Shown here piece after piece: positions 15,860-23,619 of a stretch of DNA of 48,325 nt. The notes beneath the pieces are model-generated. The model was not told the DNA's origin. It made no database searches and was given only the letters and a program-made list of their open reading frames with translations. The stretch is from the NCBI GenBank assembly GCA_016935775.1, contig JAFGQF010000278.1, positions 1 to 48,325 of the forward strand, read 5' to 3'. Source of the stretch: Caldifarciminota bacterium. GTDB lineage: Bacteria > Hydrothermota > Tepidihabitantia > Tepidihabitantales > Tepidihabitantaceae. Numbering within the stretch: the stretch's first letter is position 1; each line of letters starts with the position of its first letter. The translations under genes were made by a program, and so were the position numbers.

Positions 15860-15930
15860 ATGATACAGTCGGGGTGCGCGGCCTGTCAAACCCCGGCCGT
15901 AATTGACAGGCATCTCCTCCGGCCTACCCT
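15860..15930. promoter_or_regulatory. Divergent promoter pair with inverted-repeat operator
   Basis: Plus strand: TTGACA (15903-15908), 16 bp spacer, TACCCT (15925-15930), 5 nt to the GTG of the alkyltransferase-like gene. Minus strand: TTGACA (15889-15884) with TGTATC at a 16 bp or TATCAT at an 18 bp spacer, for tamA. GCCTGTCAA (15881-15889) and TTGACAGGC (15903-15911) form a perfect 9 bp inverted repeat, 13 bp apart, so a dimeric regulator could cover both -35 boxes at once. Confidence 0.6.
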
Positions 15931-15935
15931 GAAGC

Positions 15936-16277
15936 GTGCCACCCGGAACCGATGCCGGCCGCCGGCCCGAATCCTTTGGCCAACGGGTCGCGCGGCTGGT
16001 CAAGGCGATACCTTCGGGCAAGGTGGCGAGCTACGGCCAGCTCGCCCGCCTCGCCGGCAACCCGCGCGGCGCCCGGCTCGTGGTCCGGGTGCTGCACGCG
16101 ATGAGCGAGGCCCACGGCCTGCCCTGGCACCGGGTCATCAGCTCGCAAGGCCGCATATCGCTCACCGGCGAAGGCGGTCGCGTCCAGCGTCAGTTGCTCG
16201 AACAGGAAGGCATCAGGGTCGGCCCAGCGGGTGAGATCCCGCTCGATGTCTACGGTTGGCGACCGGACGAAACCTGA
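15936..16277 (+). CDS. Alkyltransferase-like (ATL) protein
   Basis: A 113-residue MGMT-superfamily protein lacking the acceptor Cys: the PCHR active-site motif reads PWHRV (Trp64). That Trp substitution is the hallmark of alkyltransferase-like proteins, which bind O6-alkylguanine, bend the DNA and hand the lesion to nucleotide excision repair rather than repairing it themselves. The DNA-recognition region (KVASYGQLARLAGNPRGARLVVRVLHAM) is intact. GTG follows a -10 box by 5 nt (leaderless). A genuine alkyltransferase gene overlaps its 3' end by 22 nt, so sensor and repair enzyme are probably co-expressed. Confidence 0.88.
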   Translation: MPPGTDAGRRPESFGQRVARLVKAIPSGKVASYGQLARLAGNPRGARLVVRVLHAMSEAHGLPWHRVISSQGRISLTGEGGRVQRQLLEQEGIRVGPAGEIPLDVYGWRPDET

Positions 16278-16804
16278 TCAACCATCTCCCGGTTCGTTCC
16301 CGCTTCGGCACAATCACCATCCTGTGGCAGGACCGGCCGCGCTTCCGCGTCTTCCGCATCCTTCTCCCCGGCTCAGCCTCCAGATCGCGGACACATTCGT
16401 CACTCGACACTCGCAACTCGTCATTGACCAGGCTCGTCTCACGCCTCGAGCTGTTCCTCGATGGCTCGCCGGTCTGCTTCGACCTCCGCATCCTTGCCCT
16501 CGACCAGTGCACTGACTTCCGGCGCCGGGCCCTGCTCGCTGAATCCCGCGTGCCCCGCGGCCGGGTAACCACTTATGCCCGGCTCGCGGCACGGGTCGGC
16601 GCGCCCTCATCGGCCCGAGCGGTCGGCCGGGCGCTCGCCACCAACCCCTTCCCGCTCGTCATCCCCTGCCACCGGGCCATCCGCTCCGACGGCTCGCCCG
16701 GCGGTTTCCAGGGCGGGCTCACGATGAAACGCGCCCTGCTCGAACAGGAGGACATCCGCTTCTCCCCTTCCGGCCGCGTGGTTCTCGACCAACCGTTCTT
16801 CTGA
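16256..16804 (+). CDS. ogt: Methylated-DNA-protein-cysteine methyltransferase
   Basis: A 182-residue suicide enzyme that takes alkyl groups from O6-alkylguanine onto its own Cys. The active-site motif VIPCHRAI has Cys138, and the DNA-binding helix-turn-helix segment (GRVTTYARLAARVGAPSSARAVGRAL) precedes it. The N-terminal domain (FGTITILWQDRPRFRVFRILLPGS) runs into a Ser/Arg/Thr-rich stretch (residues 40-63) encoded by a CACTCGACACTCGCAACTCG phrase, which looks like an inserted repeat. The start is TTG at 16256, overlapping the ATL gene by 22 nt, which implies translational coupling. Length is close to normal. Confidence 0.88.
   Translation: MATGRNLINHLPVRSRFGTITILWQDRPRFRVFRILLPGSASRSRTHSSLDTRNSSLTRLVSRLELFLDGSPVCFDLRILALDQCTDFRRRALLAESRVPRGRVTTYARLAARVGAPSSARAVGRALATNPFPLVIPCHRAIRSDGSPGGFQGGLTMKRALLEQEDIRFSPSGRVVLDQPFF
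16399..16430. repeat. Repeat phrase inside ogt
   Basis: The GTCACTCGACACTCGCAACT phrase plus flanks alternates ACTCG motifs in a manner usual for intergenic repeats. In this frame it encodes SSLDTRNSSLT, so the enzyme appears to have absorbed it in its variable N-terminal domain. Confidence 0.5.
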
Positions 16805-16942
16805 CCAACCGGGCACCATTTTGTGAGCCGCCGGGTCTAACAACCGGTGAGACCTTATACCATGGCGAGTTGGGTTCTGCTGTTCTTATGTAGACTGGCG
16901 ATCGCCAACCCGCTCGTGGCAATCGAGCAACAGGAGGATAGT

Positions 16943-17419
16943 ATGCAACTGGCCACGTTCGGAGCAGGCTGCTTCTGGGGTGTTGAGAACAGCTTCCGAC
17001 AGGTTGAGGGAGTGAACCGGACCGCGGTCGGCTACGCCGGCGGCACAACCGAGAACCCGACCTACCAACAGGTCTGCTCGGGCACCACCGGACACGCCGA
17101 AGTCGTCCAGCTCGGATACAACCCGGACAAGGTCAGCTACGACAAGCTGCTCGACATCTTCTTCGCCATCCACGACCCCACGACCAGGAACCGCCAGGGT
17201 CCGGACATCGGCTACCAGTACCGCTCGGTCGTATTCTTCCACAACGACGAACAGCAGGCCGCGGCCGAAGCCAAGGTGAAAGAGCTCACTGAGGCGAAGA
17301 GGTTCAACCGGCCGATAGTCACCGCCATCGAACCCGCGCCAACGTTCTGGCGCGCCGAGGAATACCACCAGCGCTACTACGAAAAGAAAGGCATCAAGGG
17401 CGGCTGCCCGATACGATGA
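16943..17419 (+). CDS. msrA: Peptide-methionine (S)-S-oxide reductase
   Basis: A 158-residue cytosolic enzyme that reduces methionine S-sulfoxide in proteins, a repair step against oxidative damage. It begins [15 protein letters not shown] with the catalytic Cys in GCFWG, and continues with [45 protein letters not shown] and a C-terminal GGCPIR that can supply a resolving Cys. ATG at 16943 has AGGAGG (16932-16937); the open frame upstream to 16847 is not needed. It is probably monocistronic. No clear promoter of the local TTGAC-N16 type was found upstream. Confidence 0.95.
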   Translation: MQLATFGAGCFWGVENSFRQVEGVNRTAVGYAGGTTENPTYQQVCSGTTGHAEVVQLGYNPDKVSYDKLLDIFFAIHDPTTRNRQGPDIGYQYRSVVFFHNDEQQAAAEAKVKELTEAKRFNRPIVTAIEPAPTFWRAEEYHQRYYEKKGIKGGCPIR

Positions 17420-17930
17420 CGAAAAGCATGACCCGGTGTCGGTACTCCGAAACAGGTCGTGTCTTGAATCCTCTCGGCACAAGAGAACCGGCCGGAGTGC
17501 CCGTGCCGAACCCGTACCGGACGGGTAACTGAAGCCGGACCGAGAGGACAAGGCCGGACCTGAATCCCAGGGCCGAAACCGGGACGCCCGGATTCCACAG
17601 GTGAATCCCGACAGGAACGCGTAACCTTTTCAGGAACTGTCACCTGCACTCGCTTGCCGCGACCACCCGTGTTGAAGTCGGCATCCTGAAGGACCAGGCC
17701 CCTGAGCCCGCAACTGACCCCAGGGGTCACCCCCCTGCTGATAGCTCGGCTCGAAACCGATTGTCAGGCTGAGTGGATGGTTGGCAACTGACCGGCAGGA
17801 AGCGAGCAAGACCCCCTGCCCCGACGGCAGGGCACCATGTCCGACAGTCTGAAGGCCGAGAGTCATCAGCCGCTCATCTAGCCCTCTTGACCTCCGAGAG
17901 GCAACCCCTTCTTTCTGTTCGCCCGCCCGC
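17420..17930. other. Gap without a gene
   Basis: About 510 bp of GC-rich sequence. Small palindromes occur (TGACCCCAGGGGTCA near 17717-17731; a CCCTGCC/GGCAGGG stem-loop at 17814-17832). Open frames on either strand show no family features or ribosome sites. The only functional signal seen is the tRNA promoter at its right end. Confidence 0.5.
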
Positions 17931-17958
17931 TTGACACCGGTTTCGGGGTCACTATAGT
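17931..17958 (+). promoter_or_regulatory. Promoter for tRNA-Val
   Basis: TTGACA (17931-17936), a 16 bp spacer and TATAGT (17953-17958), 29 nt before the mature tRNA 5' end. It may also feed the downstream operon by read-through. Confidence 0.8.
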
Positions 17959-17987
17959 CTGCACACGTGACTTGCTCCTGGACAACC

Positions 17988-18063
<76 letters not shown>

Positions 18064-18070
18064 CTTACCT

Positions 18071-18098
18071 GGGTGTGCCGGCGAAAGCCGACACACCC
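18071..18098 (+). terminator. Hairpin after tRNA-Val, terminator or attenuator
   Basis: GGGTGTGCCGGC pairs with GCCGACACACCC around a GAAA tetraloop (one C:A mismatch), then GATTGCTTTA. It lies between the tRNA and the next gene and could end most tRNA transcripts while letting some continue. Confidence 0.6.
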
Positions 18099-18118
18099 GA
18101 TTGCTTTATGGCGGTACG

Positions 18119-18823
18119 GTGAAGCAGCAGTTCATCCAGTTGCGCGCCCTGCAGGAACTGGACACCGACATAAAGACCCTCTCCGACCGCGCCGGCGAGG
18201 TTCCGAATCGCATCGAGAAGCTGCGCTCGGACCTGGACAAGGCACGGTCCCGGCTTGAGACCGCCCAGGCCGGCATCACCGACCGCAAGAAACAGTACAA
18301 ACTGGCCGAGGTCGAACTCAAGGCCGCCGAAGACAAGATAACGACCTACTCGGTCCAGCTCTACTCGGCCAAGACCAACGAGCAGTACAAGGCTTTCCTG
18401 AAGGAAATCGAGGCCCAGAAGAAGGTGAAGTCGGGCATCGAGGACCGGATGATAGTGTTGATGGAGGAATCCGAGGCGCTCGAGCGGGAGCGGGTCGCGG
18501 CCGAGAAGGAGCACGCCGAACTGGCCCAGGATACCGAGGGCAAGGTGAAGTCGCTCGAAACCGAGCTGGCCGAGATCAAGGCCGCGCTGGCCGAACGCGA
18601 AGCGCATCGCAAGGAGCTGGCCGAGTCCCTGCCGCCGGCCCTGCTGAAGCATTACGAACGGGTCCGAAAGAACAAGAACGGCGTGGCGGTGGTGTCGTGC
18701 AAGGGCGACCGTTGCGGCGGCTGTTTCAACCCGGTGCCGGCCCAGCGGGTGCTGGAAATCGGTCGCGAGGACCGCATCTACACCTGCGAGGCCTGCGGCC
18801 GCATCCTTGTCCCGGACAAGTAA
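18119..18823 (+). CDS. Coiled-coil protein with C4-type zinc ribbon
   Basis: A 234-residue protein of the family widely annotated as C4-type zinc ribbon domain-containing (CT398-like). Residues 1-170 form a long charged coiled coil (ALQELDTDIKTLSDRAGEVPNRI, SAKTNEQYKAFLKEIEAQKK, the conserved NEQY signature). The C-terminal part carries the ribbon: CKGDRCGGC and CEACGRIL. Function in the family is unsettled; nucleic-acid or secretion-chaperone roles have been proposed. GTG at 18119 is chosen; an in-frame TTG at 18101 is possible. It heads the operon ending at 22801 and follows the tRNA terminator. Confidence 0.88.
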   Translation: MKQQFIQLRALQELDTDIKTLSDRAGEVPNRIEKLRSDLDKARSRLETAQAGITDRKKQYKLAEVELKAAEDKITTYSVQLYSAKTNEQYKAFLKEIEAQKKVKSGIEDRMIVLMEESEALERERVAAEKEHAELAQDTEGKVKSLETELAEIKAALAEREAHRKELAESLPPALLKHYERVRKNKNGVAVVSCKGDRCGGCFNPVPAQRVLEIGREDRIYTCEACGRILVPDK

Positions 18824-18852
18824 CCGCCCGGCCGGCTGACGGCCATCCAGTC

Positions 18853-19254
18853 GTGTTCATCAACGTTGACGGTTCATCGCTCGGCAACCCGGGCCCGGCC
18901 GGCATCGGCGTGGTCGTAACCTCGGCCGACGGCCGGGTGTTGCGCGAGACGAGCCGGTTCATCGGCCGCCGGACGAACAACCAGGCCGAGTACGAGGCGC
19001 TGGTGCTCGCCCTTGAGCAGGCCCGCGAGTGGCCGAATACCGACGTCGTGGTCCGGACCGATTCCGAACTGGTCTTTCGTCAGCTCGACGGCGCGTACAA
19101 GGTGAAGAACCAACTGCTGCGGCCCCTGTACGAGCGAGCGCGGGAACTGCTGGCCGGGCTGCCTTCGGTGCGGCTCTGCCACGTCCCGCGCGAGGAGAAC
19201 CGCCGGGCCGACAAGCTGGCCAAGGACGCGGCCGAGTCCGGCCGCGAAAGCTGA
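18853..19254 (+). CDS. RNase H-like ribonuclease
   Basis: A 133-residue RNase H fold enzyme that would cut the RNA strand of RNA-DNA hybrids. The catalytic acids are visible in order: NVDGSSLGNPG (Asp), NNQAEYEAL (Glu), VRTDSEL (Asp) and NRRADKLAKDA (Asp). The length and GSSLGNPGPAGIG start resemble the RnhA-like/reverse-transcriptase-like hydrolase group. GTG at 18853 is preferred because the residues before it are not conserved; no ribosome site is visible, so translation may be coupled. Its stop overlaps the next start (TGATG). Confidence 0.9.
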   Translation: MFINVDGSSLGNPGPAGIGVVVTSADGRVLRETSRFIGRRTNNQAEYEALVLALEQAREWPNTDVVVRTDSELVFRQLDGAYKVKNQLLRPLYERARELLAGLPSVRLCHVPREENRRADKLAKDAAESGRES

Positions 19255-20123
19255 TGGCCCGGCGCCGCACGCCGCTGGTGTGGCTGATGCCGCTGGCCAC
19301 GCTGGCCCAGTTCATGCTGCCGCGCTGGATAGTCGTCCGCATCGCCCGGCTGGCCGGCCGGCTCGCGTTTCGCTGGAACCGGCGCCAGCGCGAGCGGCTG
19401 ATCCGGAACTACCGCCATATCCTCGGCCCGGGCGCGGGCGAACCCGCGGTCCGGCAGATGGCGCGGCGCGCCTTCATCAACGTCGTGACCAACTACCTGG
19501 ACCTGCTGCGCGTCCCGGTGCTCCGGCGCCGGGTAACGGAACTGGTCTCGGGCGACCATTCGCTTCTTGCCCGTGCGCTGAAACAGGGGCGCGGCGCGGT
19601 CATCGTCACTGCCCACATCGGCAACTGGGATTTGGCCGGCGCTTGCCTGGGCGCGCTCGGCTACCCGGTCTCGGCGGTCTTTGAACCGGTGCCCTCGGGG
19701 TGGGCCCGGACCTTCAACCGTTACCGGAGCGCAACCGGGCTGCACGCGATACCGATGACCGACAAGGCCGGCATCGGCCGTGCGCTGCGTTCCGGTCGAG
19801 CGCTGGCCCTGGTCTCGGACCGTGACCTGACCGGCCGGGGCGTTCCCTGCCATTCGTTCGACGCGGTGCGCAGCTTCCCGCGCGGCCCGGCCGGGTATGC
19901 GCTGAAGTGCGGCGCCCCGATGCTGCTCGGTGCGGTGCTGTTTGACGGCCGGCACGGCCGGCCGCCCTACCGGATTCACATCGACCCGCCGCTGAGCTTC
20001 GAGGCCACGGGCGACCTCGACGCCGATATCGTTTCCCTGACGCGCCTCATCGCCGGACGCATCAACTCGCTCATTGCCCGGTTCCCGGACCAGTGGCTGG
20101 TATTCCGGGCGGACTGGCGATGA
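19254..20123 (+). CDS. Lysophospholipid/lipid A-type acyltransferase (LpxL/HtrB family)
   Basis: A 289-residue inner-membrane-associated acyltransferase. The active-site motif HIGNWD (HxxxxD) lies in VIVTAHIGNWDLAG; SDRDLTGRGVPCHSF and FPRGPAGYALKCGAPML match substrate-handling motifs of LpxL-like enzymes that add secondary acyl chains to lipid A precursors. The N-terminus (WLMPLATLAQFMLPRWIVVRIA) is amphipathic/hydrophobic. This supports a lipid A-bearing or at least diderm envelope, though homologues exist that act on other glycolipids. It overlaps its upstream and downstream neighbours by 1 and 4 nt. Confidence 0.88.
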   Translation: MARRRTPLVWLMPLATLAQFMLPRWIVVRIARLAGRLAFRWNRRQRERLIRNYRHILGPGAGEPAVRQMARRAFINVVTNYLDLLRVPVLRRRVTELVSGDHSLLARALKQGRGAVIVTAHIGNWDLAGACLGALGYPVSAVFEPVPSGWARTFNRYRSATGLHAIPMTDKAGIGRALRSGRALALVSDRDLTGRGVPCHSFDAVRSFPRGPAGYALKCGAPMLLGAVLFDGRHGRPPYRIHIDPPLSFEATGDLDADIVSLTRLIAGRINSLIARFPDQWLVFRADWR

Positions 20124-20551
20124 AGTCGCAACGGGTCCGGGTCCGGCTGCTCGCGGGCGGCAACCTGCCCGCCCGCCAGACCCCGGGCTCGTCCGGCTTC
20201 GATCTGGCCGCGGCCGAGGAGTGCGTGGTCGGGCCGGGTTCGTGGCGGGTGGTCCGGACCGGCATCGCGCTCGAACTGCCCGACGGGCTCGAAGCCCAGG
20301 TGCGGGCCCGGTCCGGCCTTGCCGCGCGACACGGCGTCGGGGTGCTGAACGGACCGGGCACGGTGGACTCGGACTATCGCGGCGAGGTGAAGGTCGTGCT
20401 CTTCAACCTCGGCCGGGATCCGTTCGATGTCCAACCCGGCGACCGCATCGCCCAACTGGTTTTCGCATCGCTCACGCCGGTCGAACTCGAGCCCTGCGAC
20501 GAGTTGTCCTCCACCGGGCGCGCGTCGGGCGGTTTCGGCCACACCGGATGA
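20120..20551 (+). CDS. dut: Deoxyuridine 5'-triphosphate nucleotidohydrolase
   Basis: A 143-residue trimeric dUTPase that turns dUTP into dUMP, keeping uracil out of DNA and feeding dTMP synthesis. All five motifs are seen: SSGFDLAAAE (1), ARSGLAARHGV (2), LNGPGTVDSDYRGEVKVVLFN (3), GDRIAQLVF (4) and the C-terminal TGRASGGFGHTG (5, normally GRGSGGFGSTG). Length is normal. ATG overlaps the previous stop (ATGA), as in most of this operon. Confidence 0.96.
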   Translation: MKSQRVRVRLLAGGNLPARQTPGSSGFDLAAAEECVVGPGSWRVVRTGIALELPDGLEAQVRARSGLAARHGVGVLNGPGTVDSDYRGEVKVVLFNLGRDPFDVQPGDRIAQLVFASLTPVELEPCDELSSTGRASGGFGHTG

Positions 20552-21672
20552 AACCCCTGCGGATACTGCTCGCGTCGGCCGCCTACCGGCCTCACCCTTC
20601 AGGCGTTGCCCAACACGTCTGGAACCTGCGCCGCAAACTCGAGCAGCGCGGCCACCTGCCCCACGTCCTGACCCTGGCCTACAACGGGACGTGCCGGGAG
20701 CCGGGCGTGACCCGCATCGCCCGGGCCGCCGTCGTCCCGGCCAACCGGTCGCGCATCACGCTCTCGTTCCACCCGAACCTGCGCGGCCGGGTGCGCCGCT
20801 ATCTCGCGGCCCGCGAGTTCGACGCGATTCACTGCCACGGGCTGTTTCCCCCCGACCTGGGCTACTGGGTGCTGGAGAATGCGCGCCGGCCCTGCGCGGT
20901 CACCTTCCACACCCTCGGCGTGGCCATCCCGAAGCCGGTCCGCAACATCTGGCGCAGGGCCTGTCGGCCGGGCTGGCGCAACATCGCGGCACCGATCGCG
21001 GTCTCGGAAGCCGGCCGCCGATGGGCCGAGACGTGGCTGGAGCGCGACTGCCGGGTGATTCCCAACGGCGTCGCTCTCGACGAGTTCCGGCCCGGTGTCC
21101 CGGCGCCTGCCTGGTTCCCGCACGCGAGACCAGTGCTGCTCTTCGTCGGCCGGCTCGACCCGCGCAAGGGCCTTGCGGTCCTCCTCGGGGCACTGCCGGA
21201 GATCTTGACCGACCACCCGGGAACGAAGCTGGTGGTCTGCGGTACCGGACCCGAACAGGCACGTTGCCGCAAACTGGCTGGCCGCCTCGGCGTCGAACCG
21301 GCGGTGCTGTTCGCCGGCCGGGTGGCATTCGACGAACTGGCCGGCTGCTACGCGAACTCGACGGCATTTGTCTCCCCGGCGCTGGGCAGCGAGGCGATGG
21401 GCATCGTGCTCATCGAGGCGCTGGCCTCGGGCACGCCGGTTGTCGCCTCCCGCATCCCGGGCTATGACGAGGTGGTCCGCGACGGACAGGACGGCCTCCT
21501 ATGTCGGCCCGGTGACCCCCGGGACCTGGCCCGCGCGGTCAAGCGAGTGCTGTCCGAAACTGGACTGCGCAACCAGTTGGCGCAGTCTGCCCGCCCCCGG
21601 GCAGAGGCCTTCTCCTGGGACCTCGTAACCGACAAGCTGCTGCAAGTCTACGAAGAACTGGAACTTGAGTAA
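20548..21672 (+). CDS. Family 4-type glycosyltransferase
   Basis: A 374-residue GT-B fold transferase. The N-terminal domain starts KPLRILLASAAYRPHPSGVAQHVWNL with the glycine-rich acceptor loop; the C-terminal donor domain has LLFVGRLDPRKGLAVLLGAL, VVCGTGPEQ and the E-x7-E motif in SEAMGIVLIEALASGTPVVAS. Such enzymes build envelope glycolipids or glycans. It overlaps dut by 4 nt. It is clearly paralogous to the next gene (same LLFVGRLD, CHGLF and SRIPGYDE motifs), so the pair arose by tandem duplication. Sugar and acceptor are unknown. Confidence 0.93.
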   Translation: MKPLRILLASAAYRPHPSGVAQHVWNLRRKLEQRGHLPHVLTLAYNGTCREPGVTRIARAAVVPANRSRITLSFHPNLRGRVRRYLAAREFDAIHCHGLFPPDLGYWVLENARRPCAVTFHTLGVAIPKPVRNIWRRACRPGWRNIAAPIAVSEAGRRWAETWLERDCRVIPNGVALDEFRPGVPAPAWFPHARPVLLFVGRLDPRKGLAVLLGALPEILTDHPGTKLVVCGTGPEQARCRKLAGRLGVEPAVLFAGRVAFDELAGCYANSTAFVSPALGSEAMGIVLIEALASGTPVVASRIPGYDEVVRDGQDGLLCRPGDPRDLARAVKRVLSETGLRNQLAQSARPRAEAFSWDLVTDKLLQVYEELELE

Positions 21673-22801
21673 CCGACTGAAGATCTGCCTGGTATCGGCG
21701 GCATTCCACCCTTACCCGTCCGGGGTGACCGAGCACGTCCACCACCTCGCGCTCGAACTGCATCGGACCGGCCACGATGTCGAAGTGCTGACCACCCGGT
21801 TCAAGCGGCACTCAGACGACTCGCGCCTGCCATTCCCGGTAACCCGGTTCGGCCGGGCCGTGCTCGTGCCGATGAACCGCTCGTTCGCGACCCTGCCGGT
21901 AGGCCTGGGATTGTCTGGCCGGGTTCGCCGTTTCCTTTCCGAACGCGAGTTCGACATCGTCCACTGCCACGGGCTATTCTGGCCCGAGATATCATACTGG
22001 GCTTTGCGCTGGTCCCGGTCGGTCAACCTCATTACGTTCCTCACCGGCGGGTTCCGACTGCACACCGCCGGCTCGGGCATCTATCGGCGGCTGTTCCGAG
22101 GCCAGCTCAGCCGCATCCACGGCCGCATCGCCATCTCCAACCGCGCCCGACAGGCGGCCGAACCGTACGTGCCCGGCGACTTTCGCATCATTCCCTGCGG
22201 CGTCGACCTGAAAAGGTTCCGGCCCGGGCTCGAACCGATGCCCGGCACCGGCGGTCCACGCCTGCTGTTCGTGGGCCGGCTCGACGGACGCAAGGGCATC
22301 CTGGTCCTGCTGCGCGCCCTGCCCGAAGTGCTGGTCCGGTTCCCCGGCGCCCGGCTTGACGTGGTCGGAACCGGACCCGAAGAGAAGCGGGCGCGCGCAC
22401 TCTGCCGCGACCTGGGAATCGAATCCGCGGTCCGATTCTGCGGCCGGCCAACCCGGGACGACCTGCCCCGCTGGTACGCCGGGGCCGGGGTCTACTGCTC
22501 GCCCGCGCTCGGCGGAGAGACTCTCGGAATAGTGCTACTCGAGGCGATGGCGAGTGGCGTGCCGGTGGTTGCCTCGCGCATCCCGGGCTACGACGAAACC
22601 GTAAGGACCGGGGTTGAGGGAATCCTCGTGCCGCCCGGTGAGCCCACACCGCTGGCCGACGCGCTGGTCCGGGTGCTGACCGACACGGACTTGGGCGGCC
22701 GGCTGCGCCGCGCCGGCCTCGAACGGGCCCGGGAATACGCCTGGCCCGACATCTGCCGCCGGACCCTGGGTTTCTACTCGGAGCTGCTCGCGACCCGCTG
22801 A
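21665..22801 (+). CDS. Family 4-type glycosyltransferase (paralogue)
   Basis: A 378-residue GT-B fold transferase, similar along its whole length to the gene before it: LKICLVSAAFHPYPSGVTEHVHHLAL, DIVHCHGLFWPEI, LLFVGRLDGRKGILVLLRALPEV, VVGTGPEEK and GETLGIVLLEAMASGVPVVASRIPGYDE. The TTG start overlaps the previous stop by 8 nt. Its last 28 nt overlap the convergent rsmA gene. Together with the acyltransferase it suggests an envelope glycolipid operon, with dut and RNase H as passengers. Confidence 0.93.
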   Translation: MSNRLKICLVSAAFHPYPSGVTEHVHHLALELHRTGHDVEVLTTRFKRHSDDSRLPFPVTRFGRAVLVPMNRSFATLPVGLGLSGRVRRFLSEREFDIVHCHGLFWPEISYWALRWSRSVNLITFLTGGFRLHTAGSGIYRRLFRGQLSRIHGRIAISNRARQAAEPYVPGDFRIIPCGVDLKRFRPGLEPMPGTGGPRLLFVGRLDGRKGILVLLRALPEVLVRFPGARLDVVGTGPEEKRARALCRDLGIESAVRFCGRPTRDDLPRWYAGAGVYCSPALGGETLGIVLLEAMASGVPVVASRIPGYDETVRTGVEGILVPPGEPTPLADALVRVLTDTDLGGRLRRAGLERAREYAWPDICRRTLGFYSELLATR

Positions 22802-23619
22802 GCCAGCCGGTCGGCCAGGTCGCGGAATCGCTCACCCTCAACCTGCTCGGCCCGTGCCCCGGGTTCGATGCCGGCCTCAATCAGCAGCGCTACAGCCCCG
22901 GGCTTGTCCAGCCCGAACCCAGCCGCGAGGTTGTTGGATAGCTTCTTGCGCCGCTGGCTGAAGGCCGCCCTGAGCACCCGCCGAAACAGTTCCTCGTCCT
23001 CCGGCTCGTAGCGCGGCCGCTGCCGCCGCCGCAACCGGAAACAAGTCGAGACCACGTCGGGCCGGGGCCGGAATCGGTGAGCCGGGATGTTGAACAGCCG
23101 CTCGCGCTCGCAGACCCGGTCCAGCAGGATGCCGACCGGCGCGTAGTCACGTGTGCCCGGAGCGGACAGCACGCGGACCGCGAACTCACGCTGGCAAGTG
23201 AGCACCGCGACCGTCCATTCGGCGACCGAATCCAGCAACCGGAACAGAATCTGCGACGACACGCTGTAGGGCAAGTTGCCCAGCACCTTGAGCGGGCCGA
23301 GCCCGGCGAGGTCAAACTCGAAGAAATCCCCGCACACCACTTCGACGCCGGGCGAACTGGCCAGCGCCCGTTCGAGCTTGCCCGTGAGCCGAGCGTCCTT
23401 CTCGACCGCAATGACCTGCCGGACCCGACCGGCCAGCCGGCCGGTGAGAATTCCCGGACCTGGTCCGATCTCCAGCACGGTGTCATCAGGACCGGGATCA
23501 AGCGAATTGACGATCCACTCGGCGGTCGGCAGGTGCGTGAGGAATGACTGCCCGAGGCCCTTGCTCGGCCGGAATCGCTTCCCGTCTCCGGCTGCCGGTT
23601 GACGGCAGCCCGATTCCAT
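22774..23619 (-). CDS. rsmA: 16S rRNA dimethyladenosine transferase
   Basis: A 281-residue SAM-dependent enzyme (KsgA) that dimethylates two adjacent adenines near the 3' end of 16S rRNA. It has KGLGQSFLTH at the N-terminus, the SAM motif VLEIGPGPGILT, VEKDARL, and the catalytic NLPYSVSSQIL. The C-terminal helical domain includes AFSQRRKKLSNNL. ATG at 23619 (MESGCR) overlaps the tatD stop. It is third in metG-tatD-rsmA, a common order with tatD next to ksgA in other bacteria. Confidence 0.96.
   Translation of the reverse strand: MESGCRQPAAGDGKRFRPSKGLGQSFLTHLPTAEWIVNSLDPGPDDTVLEIGPGPGILTGRLAGRVRQVIAVEKDARLTGKLERALASSPGVEVVCGDFFEFDLAGLGPLKVLGNLPYSVSSQILFRLLDSVAEWTVAVLTCQREFAVRVLSAPGTRDYAPVGILLDRVCERERLFNIPAHRFRPRPDVVSTCFRLRRRQRPRYEPEDEELFRRVLRAAFSQRRKKLSNNLAAGFGLDKPGAVALLIEAGIEPGARAEQVEGERFRDLADRLAQRVASSSE

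Noticed and set aside
17377..17880. Minus-strand open frames in the gap after msrA
   Set aside because: No ribosome site, no family motif and codon use unlike the neighbours; treated as non-coding.
18697..18852. Earlier start of the RNase H gene overlapping the zinc-ribbon gene
   Set aside because: The extra residues are Arg/Pro/Gly-rich shadow of the ribbon domain; the conserved fold starts at FINVDGS.
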